Positions 29,344 to 40,342 of a stretch of 64,000 bases of DNA are shown here, piece after piece (positions within the stretch are counted from its first letter, which is position 1; every line of letters starts with the position of its first letter). This DNA comes from Candidatus Endolissoclinum faulkneri L2 (GTDB lineage Bacteria > Pseudomonadota > Alphaproteobacteria > Thalassobaculales > Thalassobaculaceae). The translations under genes were made by a program, and so were the position numbers. The notes beneath the pieces were generated by a model. It was not told the origin of the DNA, did not search any database, and saw only the letters and a list, made by a program, of their open reading frames with translations. Where the stretch lies: positions 1,069,266 to 1,133,265 of the forward strand of contig NC_019566.1 of assembly GCF_000319385.1 (NCBI RefSeq), read 5' to 3'.

Positions 29344-30255
29344 ATGGCGACACGATTTTCAAAATATGAGACAGCGTTTCGCCAAAAAACTCTTAAGCAA
29401 TCCATTGCCTGCAGCGGAGTAGGACTGCACTCAGGCAAATATGTTACTATGAAACTTTGTCCAGCTCCAATAAATCATGGAATAGTCTTCCATCGCACCG
29501 ATATCAACGACTGTAACCAACTAATATCAGCAAGATACGATAACGTAGTTGATACAAAACTTTGTACAGTCATCGCCAATGAAGACAATATATGCGTTGG
29601 CACGATTGAACATTTAATGGCTGCCTTTGCTGGTTGTGAGATTAACAATGCTTTAGTTGAAGTTGATTGTACCGAACTAGCTATCATGGACGGATCTTCT
29701 GAGCCTTTTGTTTGCATGATTGATTCTGCTGGTATCGTCGAGCAAGATGCACCTCGTCAAGTCATTGAGATCCGCAAACCGATTACTGTTGACATGGATG
29801 ATAAAAGAGTAACGTTAAGCCCTGCTAATTGCTATGCAATCGATTTTGAGATTGATTTTGCAAGTAAAGCGATTGGTCGTACTGTATGGGGAATAGAGAT
29901 GGTAAACAGTACATTCCGAGATGAGATCGCACAAGCGCGCACTTTTGGATTACTAGAAGAAGTAGAATACTTACAAGCTAACGGATTAGCTCGGGGTGGA
30001 AGCTTAGATAATGCTATCGTAGTTGACGGTGATAAAGTATTAAACCATGATGGTCTGCGTTTTAAAGATGAATTCGTGCGTCATAAAGTACTAGATTGCG
30101 TAGGTGATTTATATCTTGCTGTTGCCCCATTAATTGGGCGTGTAAACGCAGTAAAAGCAGGTCACCAGATAAACAACGCTGCTCTACGAGCACTTTTCGC
30201 TGATCCAAGCGCATACGCGATTGTTGACTATGCGCATAGTCGTGTTATCGAATAA
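29344..30255 (+). CDS. lpxC: UDP-3-O-acyl-N-acetylglucosamine deacetylase
   Basis: LpxC is the zinc deacetylase that commits UDP-acyl-GlcNAc to lipid A synthesis, so the cell still makes lipopolysaccharide. The 303-residue protein shows SGVGLHSG near the N-terminus, the zinc/catalytic motif GTIEHLMAAFAG, the second zinc pair in RHKVLDCVGDLYL, and the general-base histidine in KAGHQINN. The frame extends six codons upstream to a TTG, but GGGAG placed 5 bases before the ATG at 29344 marks the real start. The gene closes the dcw cluster as in other alphaproteobacteria, but is separated from ddl by 2 kb of empty DNA in place of ftsQAZ. Confidence 0.97.
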   Translation: MATRFSKYETAFRQKTLKQSIACSGVGLHSGKYVTMKLCPAPINHGIVFHRTDINDCNQLISARYDNVVDTKLCTVIANEDNICVGTIEHLMAAFAGCEINNALVEVDCTELAIMDGSSEPFVCMIDSAGIVEQDAPRQVIEIRKPITVDMDDKRVTLSPANCYAIDFEIDFASKAIGRTVWGIEMVNSTFRDEIAQARTFGLLEEVEYLQANGLARGGSLDNAIVVDGDKVLNHDGLRFKDEFVRHKVLDCVGDLYLAVAPLIGRVNAVKAGHQINNAALRALFADPSAYAIVDYAHSRVIE

Positions 30256-31065
30256 CTGCTTTTAGCAACACAATAAATTCACTGCCCTATTATTTAAATA
30301 ATAGCTTCCTAAAAAGAGCCTTTAGCAAAATCAAATTAATATCTCTAATAAGTTTTAATTTGGCTATGGAATACCGGCAAATTACTCCATAATCCATTAT
30401 ACAAAGTATAAGGTATTATATTTAAACTATACCATTTTTTAAAACAGCCTAGTAACAGTTAAATTTAAAATTATTATATTATACAAACTAAAAATTAATC
30501 AATCCTTATAGACTATTAAGAGATTGTTTTAATAAATTAGACTATAAATTCTTTCTGAAGATAGGGCTTAAATTGTCCTCATCTTTCAAGCAATCTTAAT
30601 AAACACTTGATTATAGTCCGCCATGCTCAGTTTAAGCACAAGATTTGATTAAATACTATCTATAACAATAAAAGAAAAATAACTAATAAAGCAACTCCTA
30701 TCAGATAACCGAAGAAGTTTTCTTACTAGTTCTAAAGCAGTTTTTGCTTGCGGATCAAAATATTATATTACGACAGTAATTAGCAAAAAGTTTGTCTAAC
30801 TAGACTATACAAACTCATGAGTTTTGTTGTAATCTACCATAATTAAGATAAACATTATTTTATGAACTTTTTGACGTATACCATTGATAGATTGTGTTAT
30901 AAAACTAGTTTGATTTTATCATATTCAATATATTAATCTAATGATTAAATACGTAAAATCTTGGCAATAAAGTGCAAAAAATTTCTTTTTTTTTGACAAT
31001 AAATGTTTTTAAATAGTGCCTGATCACAAAACGCTTAAAATGTGCTTTAAAAATAGCAATCTAAT
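30256..31065. other. Noncoding stretch between convergent lpxC and grxD
   Basis: No gene is recognisable. An 18-base perfect palindrome (CTATTATTTAAATAATAG) lies at 30287-30304, 32 bp after the lpxC stop. It may help end both convergent transcripts, but lacks G+C in the stem. Confidence 0.5.
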
Positions 31066-31431
31066 TTATACTATATCGTTCGAATCAATAGATTCCCTTA
31101 GATTAATATCAATGCCGCAATTGTGAAAGAATTCAATCAATTCACCAGATTCAAACATCTCACGCACAATATCGGATCCACCAACGAACTCACCTTTTAC
31201 GTAAAGTTGGGGGATAGTAGGCCATTGCGAATACTCTTTAATAGCTTCACGAATAATTTGATCTTTAAGTACGTTAATACTTTTAAATTTAATGCCAAGA
31301 TTACCCAATATTTGCACGACAATAGAAGAAAAACCACATTGTGGAAATTCAGCACTACCTTTCATAAATAATAAGACATCACTACTAGCAATTTCCTGCT
31401 TAATTTTTCTTTTCATACAGTCATCAAGCAT
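31066..31431 (-). CDS. grxD: Monothiol glutaredoxin, Grx4 family
   Basis: This is a CGFS-type monothiol glutaredoxin that binds a [2Fe-2S] cluster and works in iron-sulfur cluster transfer, often with BolA. The CGFS active site is at residues 32-35, preceded by [12 protein letters not shown] and followed by [19 protein letters not shown], the glutathione-binding segment. At 121 residues it is slightly long at the C-terminus, with an extra tail after the usual end. The bolA partner is encoded 3.3 kb away on the same strand, on the far side of purL. No strong Shine-Dalgarno precedes the ATG. Confidence 0.95.
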   Translation of the reverse strand: MLDDCMKRKIKQEIASSDVLLFMKGSAEFPQCGFSSIVVQILGNLGIKFKSINVLKDQIIREAIKEYSQWPTIPQLYVKGEFVGGSDIVREMFESGELIEFFHNCGIDINLRESIDSNDIV

Positions 31432-31735
31432 TTTAAATATTCCTTTTAGTTTTCAGATTATTAAATGATCTCATTTTTGTGTATGAATAATAAACAAAAA
31501 AATCTTCTTTAATCTATAATCATCAGTCAAACTGATGATGCATCTAACTTTTCTTCATGCAAGATAACGATATCAAAAAAATAAACTATCGCGATACATT
31601 CGACCTTATTCTTAATAGTCAGCCAAACAACTTTTCTTAATTGAACTCTATCAAGAGATAGGCTTATGTCTGCTTGTGTAAACAAGCAGAGGTTTATCAG
31701 GTTATTTAGTTCTTCTTATCGTTCAGCATGCCTAA
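31432..31735 (-). other. Spacer between purL and grxD with two hairpins
   Basis: The spacer is 304 bp. It holds a 9-bp hairpin (TCTGCTTGT / ACAAGCAGA, 31669-31690) just after the purL stop and a 7-bp hairpin (CATCAGT / ACTGATG, 31521-31537). Either could end the purL transcript or stabilise its 3' end. In many alphaproteobacteria bolA would sit here; it does not. Confidence 0.45.
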
Positions 31736-33961
31736 TCAATTTTTATAGCTCATGTATGCTGGCATCCATTTTTCATACCTATAGCTTAATTCTTCCACAG
31801 AAATTATAATCATCCCATTAAGTGTCAATATACCAGTTTTATTAACAATACCAACTACAGTTGAGGGAACACTAGCAGATAAGGCATCGTCAATAACTTT
31901 CATAGGATATGAAGTAGCAACAATATATCTACCTTGCTCCTCACCAAAGCACCAAGCATGCAGCAAGGCGTCTTCAGGTTTAATTATATCAACACCAAAA
32001 ACCTTTAAGGCTAGCGCCATTTCAGCAATTGATACTAATAACCCACCATCAGAAACATCATGACAAGCGCTTACCACACCCTCAGCAATTAAACTACGGA
32101 CTAAATTACCAGTGCGCCTTTCAGCAACAAAATCAATTGGTGGGGGAGCGCCTTCTTCCCTACCTTCCAGTTCACGCAAATAAACTGAAGAGCCAAGCCA
32201 ACCGTCCTTATGATTAGCGGGCTGGCCAAGAACGACAAGAGTATCTCCAGCGGTTCTTAGGGCTAAAGTAACAATTTTAGAACAATTATCAATGACGCCA
32301 ACACCACCAACAACTGGGGTAGGCAAAATTGCATTACCGTTTGTTTCATTATAAAGCGAGACATTACCTGATACGATAGGATAATCCAAAGCTTGGCAAG
32401 CTTCTCTCATGCCGTTTATACACCCTACCATTTGACCCATAATTGTAGGATTTTGGGGATTACCAAAATTTAAATTATTTGTCACTCCTATTGGGGTAGC
32501 ACCAATTGCAATAATATTACGCCAAGTTTCTACTACTGCTTGGGCACCACCGATTTTCGGATCTGCTAAACAATATCGCGGAGTACAATCAACTGTGAGG
32601 GCGAGAGCTCGCTGAGTATTATGGATACGTATAACGCCGCTATCAGCTTCTCCCGGTTTGATTATAGTATCGCCCATAACTAAATGGTCGTACTGTTCCC
32701 ATATCCAACGTCGACTAGCCATGTCTGGGCATGACATTAACCTAGCTAAAGCCTCTCCCAGGGAAAACTGCGGTGCGGGCACGTCGATAGCTGCAATCAC
32801 TGGAGAAGAGACGATCGGTAAGTACGCACGATCATATTCTGGTGCTTCTCCGACCAATCGTCTAATTGGAATATCGCATTGCACAGTGCCATCCTTTTTC
32901 AATACTAGATGGCCAGTATCATTTACTGAGCCAATTATCGCAAAATCTAAGTCCCATTTTTTGAATATTACCTGCGCCTCATCCACACTTTCCCAACGCA
33001 TGATCATAAGCATACGCTCCTGACTCTCTGAGAGCATGATCTCATATGTACTCATTCCTAATTCGCGCACTGGGACTTGATCAAGGTCAAGTTCTACACC
33101 AACGCTTCCCTTGTCAGCCATTTCAATGCTAGCAGAGGTAAGGCCAGCAGCGCCCATATCTTGGATGGCAATTATGCAATCTCTATCCATAAGTTCCAAG
33201 CATGCTTCTAATAAGAGTTTTTCAGTAAACGGGTCGCCCACTTGGACTGTAGGTCGCTTATTCTCACTATCCTTATCAAATTCCTTTGATGCCATAGTAG
33301 CACCATGAATACCATCGCGACCAGTCTTAGCACCTGCATAAACCACTGGGTTACCTAAGCCAGCAGCAGCTGAATAAAAAATCCGCTCAGTTGAGGTGAT
33401 GCCTACAGTCATAGTGTTAACCAAAACATTATCATTGTAAGCAGGGTGAAAGTTAACTTCACCAGCTATAGTTGGTACACCAACGCAGTTGCTATAATCC
33501 CCTATGCCAGCTACTACACCTGAGAGCAAATGACGGGTTTTAGAATGTTTTGGATCTCCAAAACGCAAAGCGTTTAGATTTGCTATTGGTCGAGCGCCCA
33601 TTGTGAATATATCGCGTAAAATGCCACCAACACCGGTAGCAGCTCCCTGGTATGGGTTGATAAAGGATGGATGATTATGGCTTTCAATCTTAAAAACTAC
33701 CGCAATGCCACCACCAATGTCGATAACTCCAGCGTTTTCTCCTGGCCCCTGAATGACATGACTAGACTTTATTTCCAAGTTTTTCAGCCAACGTTTAGAG
33801 GATTTGTAGGAGCAATGTTCTGACCACATAACTGAAAATATGCCCAATTCATTTAAATTAGGATTTCTCCCAAGAATATTTATTATTAGTTTATACTCTT
33901 CCTGTGTCAAGCCGTGCTCAGATACCAAATTATCAGTAATAAAAGTATTTGTAATCATCAT
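31736..33961 (-). CDS. purL: Phosphoribosylformylglycinamidine synthase, PurL subunit
   Basis: PurL is the synthetase subunit of the small (PurLQS) FGAM synthase in purine synthesis; it aminates FGAR with ammonia supplied by PurQ. The 741-residue length and lack of a glutaminase domain identify the small type. Motifs include [15 protein letters not shown], the ATP/metal segment [22 protein letters not shown], and [18 protein letters not shown]. The start has two consecutive ATG codons (33961 and 33958); I keep the first. With purH at 57 kb, this shows that de novo purine synthesis is kept. PurQ and PurS are not in this window. Confidence 0.97.
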   Translation of the reverse strand: MMITNTFITDNLVSEHGLTQEEYKLIINILGRNPNLNELGIFSVMWSEHCSYKSSKRWLKNLEIKSSHVIQGPGENAGVIDIGGGIAVVFKIESHNHPSFINPYQGAATGVGGILRDIFTMGARPIANLNALRFGDPKHSKTRHLLSGVVAGIGDYSNCVGVPTIAGEVNFHPAYNDNVLVNTMTVGITSTERIFYSAAAGLGNPVVYAGAKTGRDGIHGATMASKEFDKDSENKRPTVQVGDPFTEKLLLEACLELMDRDCIIAIQDMGAAGLTSASIEMADKGSVGVELDLDQVPVRELGMSTYEIMLSESQERMLMIMRWESVDEAQVIFKKWDLDFAIIGSVNDTGHLVLKKDGTVQCDIPIRRLVGEAPEYDRAYLPIVSSPVIAAIDVPAPQFSLGEALARLMSCPDMASRRWIWEQYDHLVMGDTIIKPGEADSGVIRIHNTQRALALTVDCTPRYCLADPKIGGAQAVVETWRNIIAIGATPIGVTNNLNFGNPQNPTIMGQMVGCINGMREACQALDYPIVSGNVSLYNETNGNAILPTPVVGGVGVIDNCSKIVTLALRTAGDTLVVLGQPANHKDGWLGSSVYLRELEGREEGAPPPIDFVAERRTGNLVRSLIAEGVVSACHDVSDGGLLVSIAEMALALKVFGVDIIKPEDALLHAWCFGEEQGRYIVATSYPMKVIDDALSASVPSTVVGIVNKTGILTLNGMIIISVEELSYRYEKWMPAYMSYKN

Positions 33962-34751
33962 CTTGGACGCATAAATTATAGAAAAAAAGAATTATTAATC
34001 AATCTTTACAAAGCAAATTCTATATTAGATTTAAGCAAACAAATATACAAAGCTTAGATAATGTCAAGGCGTATTAGACATCAAATAAAATCGATTATTA
34101 TGCTAAGTATAAGTGTTAATTAAATATAAATCTACATGTAATAAACAAAATTAACTAAGGTTATATAAATACATAAATTAACATTCCTGCATCTATCTGC
34201 TTTCGATTAATCAATCTGATGTTAAAGCTTTAGTTGAAAGTTTTTTTAATATTTGTAGCTTCAATTGTTATCGAAAATAGCCGATAATATACCGAGTATA
34301 AAAAATAGCTGGCTGTAATTAGCTAGAAAAATTAACGTCGTTTACCGATTAAAATCTTTAATTATAGTTTCTCTGCGACCAACAAGAACAGCTTAATTTG
34401 TATCTCCTAGATCATAATAACCTATCGAATACATACAATGGTTCATCACTATTAATAAAAAATGAATTTATTAATAGTGATGAAAATAATAAAACAATTA
34501 TACATAAATATTGTTCTTAGAGTATAAACATATATAAGAACAATATTTTAGATACTTATAGGTGCTATTGTAAAGTTACCTAGAAGAACTGAACAAGATA
34601 ATAAAATTGCCAACAACTTATTTATTTAGCTCCATTTAGCAGATCGTTACTCAGGCTAAGCAATTAATTAAACATATTTCGATAAGGTTAATTACTTAAA
34701 TTTAATAAAATATTAATGTATAAACTAACTATATAATAATTATAAGCATAA
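33962..34751. other. Spacer between bolA and purL with two long hairpins
   Basis: This 790-bp stretch contains no gene. It contains an 18-bp perfect stem at 34442-34484 and a 14-bp stem (34506-34519 with 34535-34548). Both lie downstream of bolA in its transcription direction and may mark its 3' end, although the nearer is over 200 bp away. Confidence 0.5.
34442..34484. repeat. Perfect inverted repeat, 18-bp stem, 7-base loop
   Basis: Arms 34442-34459 and 34467-34484 are exact reverse complements. It lies 270-310 bp past the bolA stop on the minus strand and about 500 bp upstream of the purL start. Confidence 0.8.
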
Positions 34752-34979
34752 CTACTTGGGAATAGCTGTTTGGATGCTAAAAGCATGAATATCTTTATCT
34801 AAACTTTTCCCTAGGGCATTGTACACTATCTGATGCTGTTGCACAAGACTTTTACCCTCAAAAGCAGAAGATTCAACGTAACAAGAATAATTATCATCAT
34901 GCAAATGTTTAATTTTTACATAAGAATTAGGCATAGCTTGTTTGATTAAGTATTTAATTTCATTCTCTTTCATAATCAT
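34752..34979 (-). CDS. bolA: BolA family protein
   Basis: BolA-like proteins partner CGFS glutaredoxins in iron-sulfur cluster handling. The product has the class II KH-like fold sequence: VKIKHLHDDNYSCYVESSAFEGKSLVQQHQIVYNALG, split here by memory of the family into the conserved SSAFEGKS and QQHQIVYNALG segments, and it ends with HAFSIQT. The frame stays open to 35021, but an AAGG Shine-Dalgarno six bases before the ATG at 34979 and the family length (75 residues from there) favour the shorter form. It lies upstream of purL, not between purL and grxD as is common in relatives. Confidence 0.92.
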   Translation of the reverse strand: MIMKENEIKYLIKQAMPNSYVKIKHLHDDNYSCYVESSAFEGKSLVQQHQIVYNALGKSLDKDIHAFSIQTAIPK

Positions 34980-35154
34980 AATTAACCTTTTGCTTATTGA
35001 TGCTAAATTTAACTGTTTCATAGTAATAATATAGTATACTGCCTAGTTAATAAATTAACTTTCTAACTGAGATTTAAAAGCATATCTTTGCACGTCAATT
35101 AAGTATAATTTTTGCTATAAAATCAGCTGATCGGGAATAGGTTACCACAGATAT

Positions 35155-35185
35155 TATTCAAGTTAGTAAAATACTAACTTGAATA
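35155..35185. repeat. Perfect inverted repeat, 14-bp stem, 3-base loop
   Basis: Arms 35155-35168 and 35172-35185 are exact reverse complements around AAA. It is 176 bp upstream of the bolA start, so it may lie in the bolA leader or mark the end of something lost. Confidence 0.75.
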
Positions 35186-36431
35186 TAGGATGAAAAAGAA
35201 TATTCGCTTAGATCACAGTAATGCTATTTATAAAACATGGAAAAACTGCGCAACAATCGCTTTAATTTGCTTTGTGGAAAAGCATATAAATTCAATTTAA
35301 CTATATTTGTAATCAATTATCAAATTTAACTGGTGACGTTAAGGTATTAAAATAAAGCTTTTAAACAAAACAAGAATAGTTTAATAATCATGTTTTGGTT
35401 AACTAACAATCTATACAATTAATAGAGTTTATTCTAAATCGGAAAGTAAAAATTTTTTTTGATTATTATCAGCTAAGTAAACTATGATTTCATCAATCTA
35501 CGAATTAACCACTACCTAGTGATCTAATATTCCTAGCAATGCTAGGTAGTCTGATATAGCTATCATGAATAAAAATGACTCTATATCCTCAGAAAAATTA
35601 TTGTATACCCAATAACCAAATAATCCGGCTATTTTAGACTATATAGTCAGGCAAAATATTTTAAATTTTTAATTTAAAATATTCAAGAGAAAAAAGAGTA
35701 GTGTTCTCTAGAATAGGTTATCGAACAGCAATGTTACTTAAAATTTTCTTATCTAAGTGCAGCTGCTTTCGGTAAATAAATTGATTTTTGTGAGATAAAA
35801 TAGCATTAAGATTAGAAATAGATGACATATTTTGTTAACGCTTGTTGTTTTATAGTAAGCTGGATAGCCTCTTATTTGTTCATTCACACAACCTAAATCC
35901 TATCATGTTTTACTTATTAACCGATATTAGATTTACTATTAAGTAGTTGATATTATTGTAATTTAAGAAAATAGCAAATATAATTCATAATATGTTCTAT
36001 CTCATTAATTCACTGACATTGGTTATGCTAAAACTTATTTGAACAATAGCTTATAGTTAAGCTAGCAATCTAGCTGATAATTTACTACTTTTTTGAACTA
36101 AAAATAATGTATTTATTAAAATAAATTTAGCTTAATATATACATTACCAAACTTTAGCATTTAAACTTTACCCAAGTGGAATAGCAATCAATAATCTATA
36201 TTGATTTAAGATAAACATATATCCGCTACTTTGATGAAGGTAGTATATTCATCACCAGTGTATTTAGCAATAATCAATAACATATACATAAATTATTGAT
36301 TAGCTGTGATAGTAACAATTTTAAACAAGTTTTATTTTTGAAATATTAGATATAGAGAAAAGCAAGTTTCTTAGAAGAAAAATTTAATCAAAAATACTAT
36401 TCTAATAGCAATCTTGAATAAGCAAGTTAGT

Positions 36432-36477
36432 TAATAACTGCATTGCAAGAGAGTAATGCAGTTATTAAATTTTTTTA
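36432..36477 (+). terminator. Orphan intrinsic-terminator-like hairpin with T-run
   Basis: A perfect 14-bp stem (36432-36445 with 36456-36469, 10-base loop) is followed by A and seven T. This is the best intrinsic-terminator shape in the window, yet no plus-strand gene lies within several kb upstream. It may be a relic of a lost gene or the end of a small RNA. Confidence 0.5.
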
Positions 36478-37612
36478 TTACACCAATAAAATTACTGTTA
36501 CAACTAGTTACAATAATTATTTATGCAGATAAATTTATACACAATGAAAAATTCAGCAAAATAGATAAATGACGTTAGTCTAGTATTTAGTGCTAATACA
36601 AATAGCAAGATATTTTTGTAATCAATCAAATATTTGATTATAGTTATACCATCACACTATTAATCTTTGATAAAATTTGTATTGTTTTATATACTTGATA
36701 TAAATATTTGTATATAATTCCGCATTTAAAAATAAGAAATTTGTTTCCAATAAATGGAAAACTATTTGCATAAACAAACATAAGTCAATATAGCATTTAT
36801 TAACATCATATTAAATTAGTAAGTTCTTAGCTTTCGCTCCAAGTGAAAGCTAATACCTCATCAATAAATGCATACTTATTTCTTTATGAAATTAGCCTAG
36901 ATTAAAAATTATTATACCTTTAAAAAGTTAACTTTATTAGTTAATGAAATATTATCTTTAAAAGAATAAAATTAATCACTTTTTAATGATTCATTTTAAA
37001 ACAATACAAAAATTATTTTTTGCCAATAATTTGGTTCAATGGATAAAATACAGCACGGAAATTATTATAGCAAGTAAAATATTATCTAGCATATCGAAAT
37101 TATATTCTAAACTAGCCGACTGGCATCATAAACGGAACAACTTTTAAATACTACATCAAGTAATTGATAAGATCGGGGAAAAATTAAAAATACTTTAATA
37201 AAAATAAGTAATAGTGAAGGAGAAGATACTTTAATAGTAAGTCTATCCTGAAGCATTCGATTCACTTCATAACAATAATCAGCAAACTACGTAAAAAACA
37301 TCCAATTCGTTATTTATACTCATAACTGATTATAATTGTACAAAACAGCAAATAGATATTAATTTTTCATAATGTTTTAATAAATAAAACAAATTTTCGT
37401 TTATTAAAACGAACAAATTATTTTTATAACCGAATCAAAGCGACATTATCATATGTCGCCTACTATTTTCGTAACCAAAAATTTCTATATTAGAAATAGT
37501 ATAATTTTAACTTTTAAAATAAAAAAATCAATACAATACAAATCTACTAACATTTTGCATATAACATCTATTTTTAATTAACAACACCTTCCTTACAGGA
37601 TAAAACAAAAGT

Positions 37613-38012
37613 TTCAGACGGTCTATAAGCCGGGTTCTGTACCTAAGAAAACCTAGGTGACGGCCATTCATCTAGGACAGTCGTCACCGACCATCTCACG
37701 CGACCTACCCGAATGACTACGCAGGAACTCGTTTGCATATCTTTTTACAAGCTAGCATGCCATCCCTATTCGGTCTTGCTCCCGGTGGGGTTTACCTTGC
37801 CAATCCCGTTGCCGGAATTGCGGTGAGCTCTTAACCGCACCCTTTCACCCTTACCTAGAAGCTCAGAATCAAGAGACCTAGGCGGTTTACTTTCTGTGGC
37901 ACTATCCCTAGAGTTACCTCTGCCGGGTGTTACCCGGCACCGTGTTCCCGTGGAGCCCGGACTTTCCTCCCATATTAATTATAACGTATCGGCGGCCGTC
38001 CAACCGCCTGAT
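37613..38012 (-). ncRNA. rnpB: RNase P RNA
   Basis: This is the catalytic RNA that trims tRNA 5' leaders. On the minus strand the conserved 5' core GAGGAAAGTCCGGGCTCC, the P-loop region with ACAGAAAG and the 3' element AACCCGGCTTA are all present. The ends are set by the P1 helix: UCAGGCGGU at the 5' end pairs with ACCGUCUGA at the 3' end. The 5' GGCGGUUGGACGGCCGCC hairpin next to P1 is as in alphaproteobacterial type A RNAs. About 400 bases. It has a TTGACA promoter 7 bases upstream of P1 by the usual spacing and stands alone in noncoding DNA. Confidence 0.95.
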
Positions 38013-38018
38013 ATTTAT

Positions 38019-38047
38019 AAAGTATTTTATATTTTCTTAAATGTCAA
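38019..38047 (-). promoter_or_regulatory. Promoter of rnpB
   Basis: On the minus strand a perfect TTGACA (38047-38042) is followed by a 17-base spacer and TACTTT (38024-38019). The predicted RNA start at about 38012 lies 7 bases further on, exactly where helix P1 begins. The -10 is weak, so the call rests on the -35 and the spacing. Confidence 0.55.
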
Positions 38048-39200
38048 GTAAGCAATTATTATAATAATAAATTTATTAACAAAATTGCTATGTATTTAAA
38101 ACATGCTTAAACAGCAAGTTGCCAAAGTTAATTTAGCAAGTGAGCTAAATTGCTAATAAATATTTTTACCAATCTTAAACCTTCTTTATGTAAAAAACCT
38201 ACTTGTCTACTAGGAAGATGTAGTGATTATGACACAGTTCCTTACTGATTATAGAGAACAGTCAATGCCATAATTATAAGCATAATCGTTATTGTATCTA
38301 GATAGATTATACAAATTGATCAGTTCTGGTATATATAATATCATCCATAAAATTAATCATAATAACAACCCAATTAAAAAACTATTAGTACATTTATAAT
38401 AGCAAAGATTCCTCTTCGGAGGAAGAACATTATACTCTAGATGTCAACAATTTATTCTTCTATTATTAACAATTAGGATTATTGCAAAAATTCTCACCTA
38501 TCTGATTTTACTAGCTTTATCCTTACAGAAAAAGGAAAAAAAACAACGTCCAATACTGCAAGTATTTGCTAAATAAAAACTAAATTGCGAACATATAATA
38601 TATGTTCGCTGTTAAGATAAATAATCCTAGTAATCAAAAAATATTAAACATATATAAAATATAATTACAATGAATACAACTGAAATAATTATTGCATTTT
38701 ATAAAAAACAACCTGCACTATATTAGCTTATGCATGTTAATCTGCATTAATGATCTTAATCGATCACTGAAGGGTAAATGGAAATTTATAATATCAATTA
38801 AATAATCTAACTTAATAAGCAAATAGTTGTTTAAGCAAATAGCATAACTTTTATAAACTACAAATGTATCTAATATGCTAATTTCCGCCTGCTGCAGCGA
38901 AAAACAATTTTAGGATATCGTATAAGATATCTGTAAAAACCAATTTATTGAGTCAAGCTAGAAAAAACTTAGCAAGCTTTACAGTATTAATCCAAGATAA
39001 CCAAAACAGAATGTACTATTCAAGTATCATATGATCTGCTAATAAAAATATGTAAAAAATTTTTAACTAAAACAAGCAAGAACTACAAAATTAGCCAATT
39101 CTTTATGTTTTTGTTAATTATTAAAAATAATGCTATTATTTAGTTAACGAAATATTTTTAAGTAATTAATTTCTAGCGAATATAATAAAAAATCTAACAC

Positions 39201-39233
39201 ACAACTCTCTCAATCTCTGATTGAGAGAGTTGT
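39201..39233 (-). terminator. Hairpin downstream of the alpha/beta hydrolase, 13-bp stem
   Basis: ACAACTCTCTCAA pairs perfectly with TTGAGAGAGTTGT around a 7-base loop. On the minus strand the stem is followed within 12 bases by a run of T (GATTTTTT), which fits a terminator for the hydrolase gene about 200 bp upstream. Confidence 0.45.
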
Positions 39234-39428
39234 TGGCAGCTTTTAATTCAATAAAATATCTGCATTTGTAAGAAAAGTCATCATCATTTTAGTTAATAAA
39301 TCTAATCTAGATTGGCAATAAATTTTTACTGCTGCTTATGACAAAACGCAAATCATAATAGTACTTTTGCTTCTAAATAAAACACCAGCTATAGTTTAAA
39401 GGAGCGATTATTAATCATTACTACAAAC

Positions 39429-40202
39429 CTATATCTCCAACAGATCTGATGTTGCTCTCATCAATAATGAGAGATCGCGATTAGTTGACAATCGATGGCC
39501 CCCATCTTTTACAAGATGCAGCTGAACATCTTCGCTTTTCAGGCGATCTGCTAAAATAATTGACAACTGGTATGGTACGCTAGTGTCACGCATCCCATGA
39601 AGCAAACGAACTGGCGCTTTAATTGGGATTGGCTCGCGCATAATAAGATGATTACGACCATCCTCAATTAAATCCATTGTGATAATATAAGGTTGATCAA
39701 AAGAATCTGAGTTTTTTAGATAGACTCGCTCAGTAATAAGAGTATGGCGAACATTTTCGTCAAATTTTGCCCACATCAAGTCTTCGGTAAAATCTGGCGC
39801 GGCAGAAATGCCAACTATTCCAACAACGCGCTCAGGGCGGGCTAAAGCAAGAAGCAAAGCTATCCATCCCCCCATAGAAGAACCTACTAAAACCATCGGC
39901 CCTGATGTCAAGGAATCAAAAACGGTAATTGCATCCATTTTCCACTTACTAATAGTGCCTTCACGAAACGAACTTGATGATTGACCATGACCACGATAGT
40001 CAAATCGAGTGAAGGCCTGGCCACGTTTTCGGGCAAAATTTTCCAGTGCCATGGACCTAGTGCCAGTCATATCAGACATAAAACCACCGCAAAACATGAT
40101 ACCAGGTTTACTTCCCAAAAGGTGATAATATGCAAGTGTTTCACCATCTTGGGTAGTCAAAGTATCAGCCAAGGTTGCATCTATTTTTTCATTATATGAC
40201 AT
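39429..40202 (-). CDS. Alpha/beta hydrolase, ABHD10-like
   Basis: The 257-residue protein is a complete alpha/beta hydrolase. The nucleophile elbow GSSMGG puts the serine at S109, the acid is D206 (LLHGMRDTSVP) and the histidine H236 (GGHRLS), giving a full catalytic triad. The FDYRGHGQSS segment is the usual oxyanion-side motif. The overall pattern resembles the group that includes mitochondrial ABHD10 (thioesterase/acyl-glucuronide esterase), but the substrate is unknown. There is no signal peptide, so it should be cytosolic. It is divergent from the GT4 glycosyltransferase with 140 bp between the starts, which must hold both promoters. Confidence 0.88.
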   Translation of the reverse strand: MSYNEKIDATLADTLTTQDGETLAYYHLLGSKPGIMFCGGFMSDMTGTRSMALENFARKRGQAFTRFDYRGHGQSSSSFREGTISKWKMDAITVFDSLTSGPMVLVGSSMGGWIALLLALARPERVVGIVGISAAPDFTEDLMWAKFDENVRHTLITERVYLKNSDSFDQPYIITMDLIEDGRNHLIMREPIPIKAPVRLLHGMRDTSVPYQLSIILADRLKSEDVQLHLVKDGGHRLSTNRDLSLLMRATSDLLEI

Positions 40203-40342
40203 TAGCTTTATTCTTGTTAAAGTTAACTTCCGATATTAATTAGCACAGCTAATGTACTTGCTAACAATGAGAGTGATTAAACAAACAAATTACTTCTTAA
40301 CATTTATTTGAAAGACTTTGAAGCATTTTTAGCTAAACTCAT

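Larger units (their letters stand above)
34980..37612. other. 2.6-kb AT-rich stretch with orphan hairpins, no gene
   Basis: No reading frame, tRNA or known RNA is recognisable between bolA and RNase P RNA. Structural signals are: a 14-bp stem with a 3-base loop at 35155-35185; a 9-bp arm pair at 35511-35550 that contains a competing inner hairpin; a terminator-like hairpin plus T-run at 36432-36477; a 16-base palindrome at 36624-36639; and an 11-bp stem with one G-U pair around 36827-36853. A third copy of CAATCTTGAATAA lies at 36409-36421. Confidence 0.55.
38013..39428. other. 1.4-kb noncoding stretch upstream of rnpB
   Basis: Apart from the rnpB promoter there is no gene. Hairpins present: a 6-bp stem capped by the stable C(UUCG)G tetraloop at 38409-38424; an 11-bp near-palindrome GCGAACATATA / TATATGTTCGC at 38587-38609; and the 13-bp stem at 39201-39233, which lies 196-228 bp past the alpha/beta hydrolase stop. 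Confidence 0.5.
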
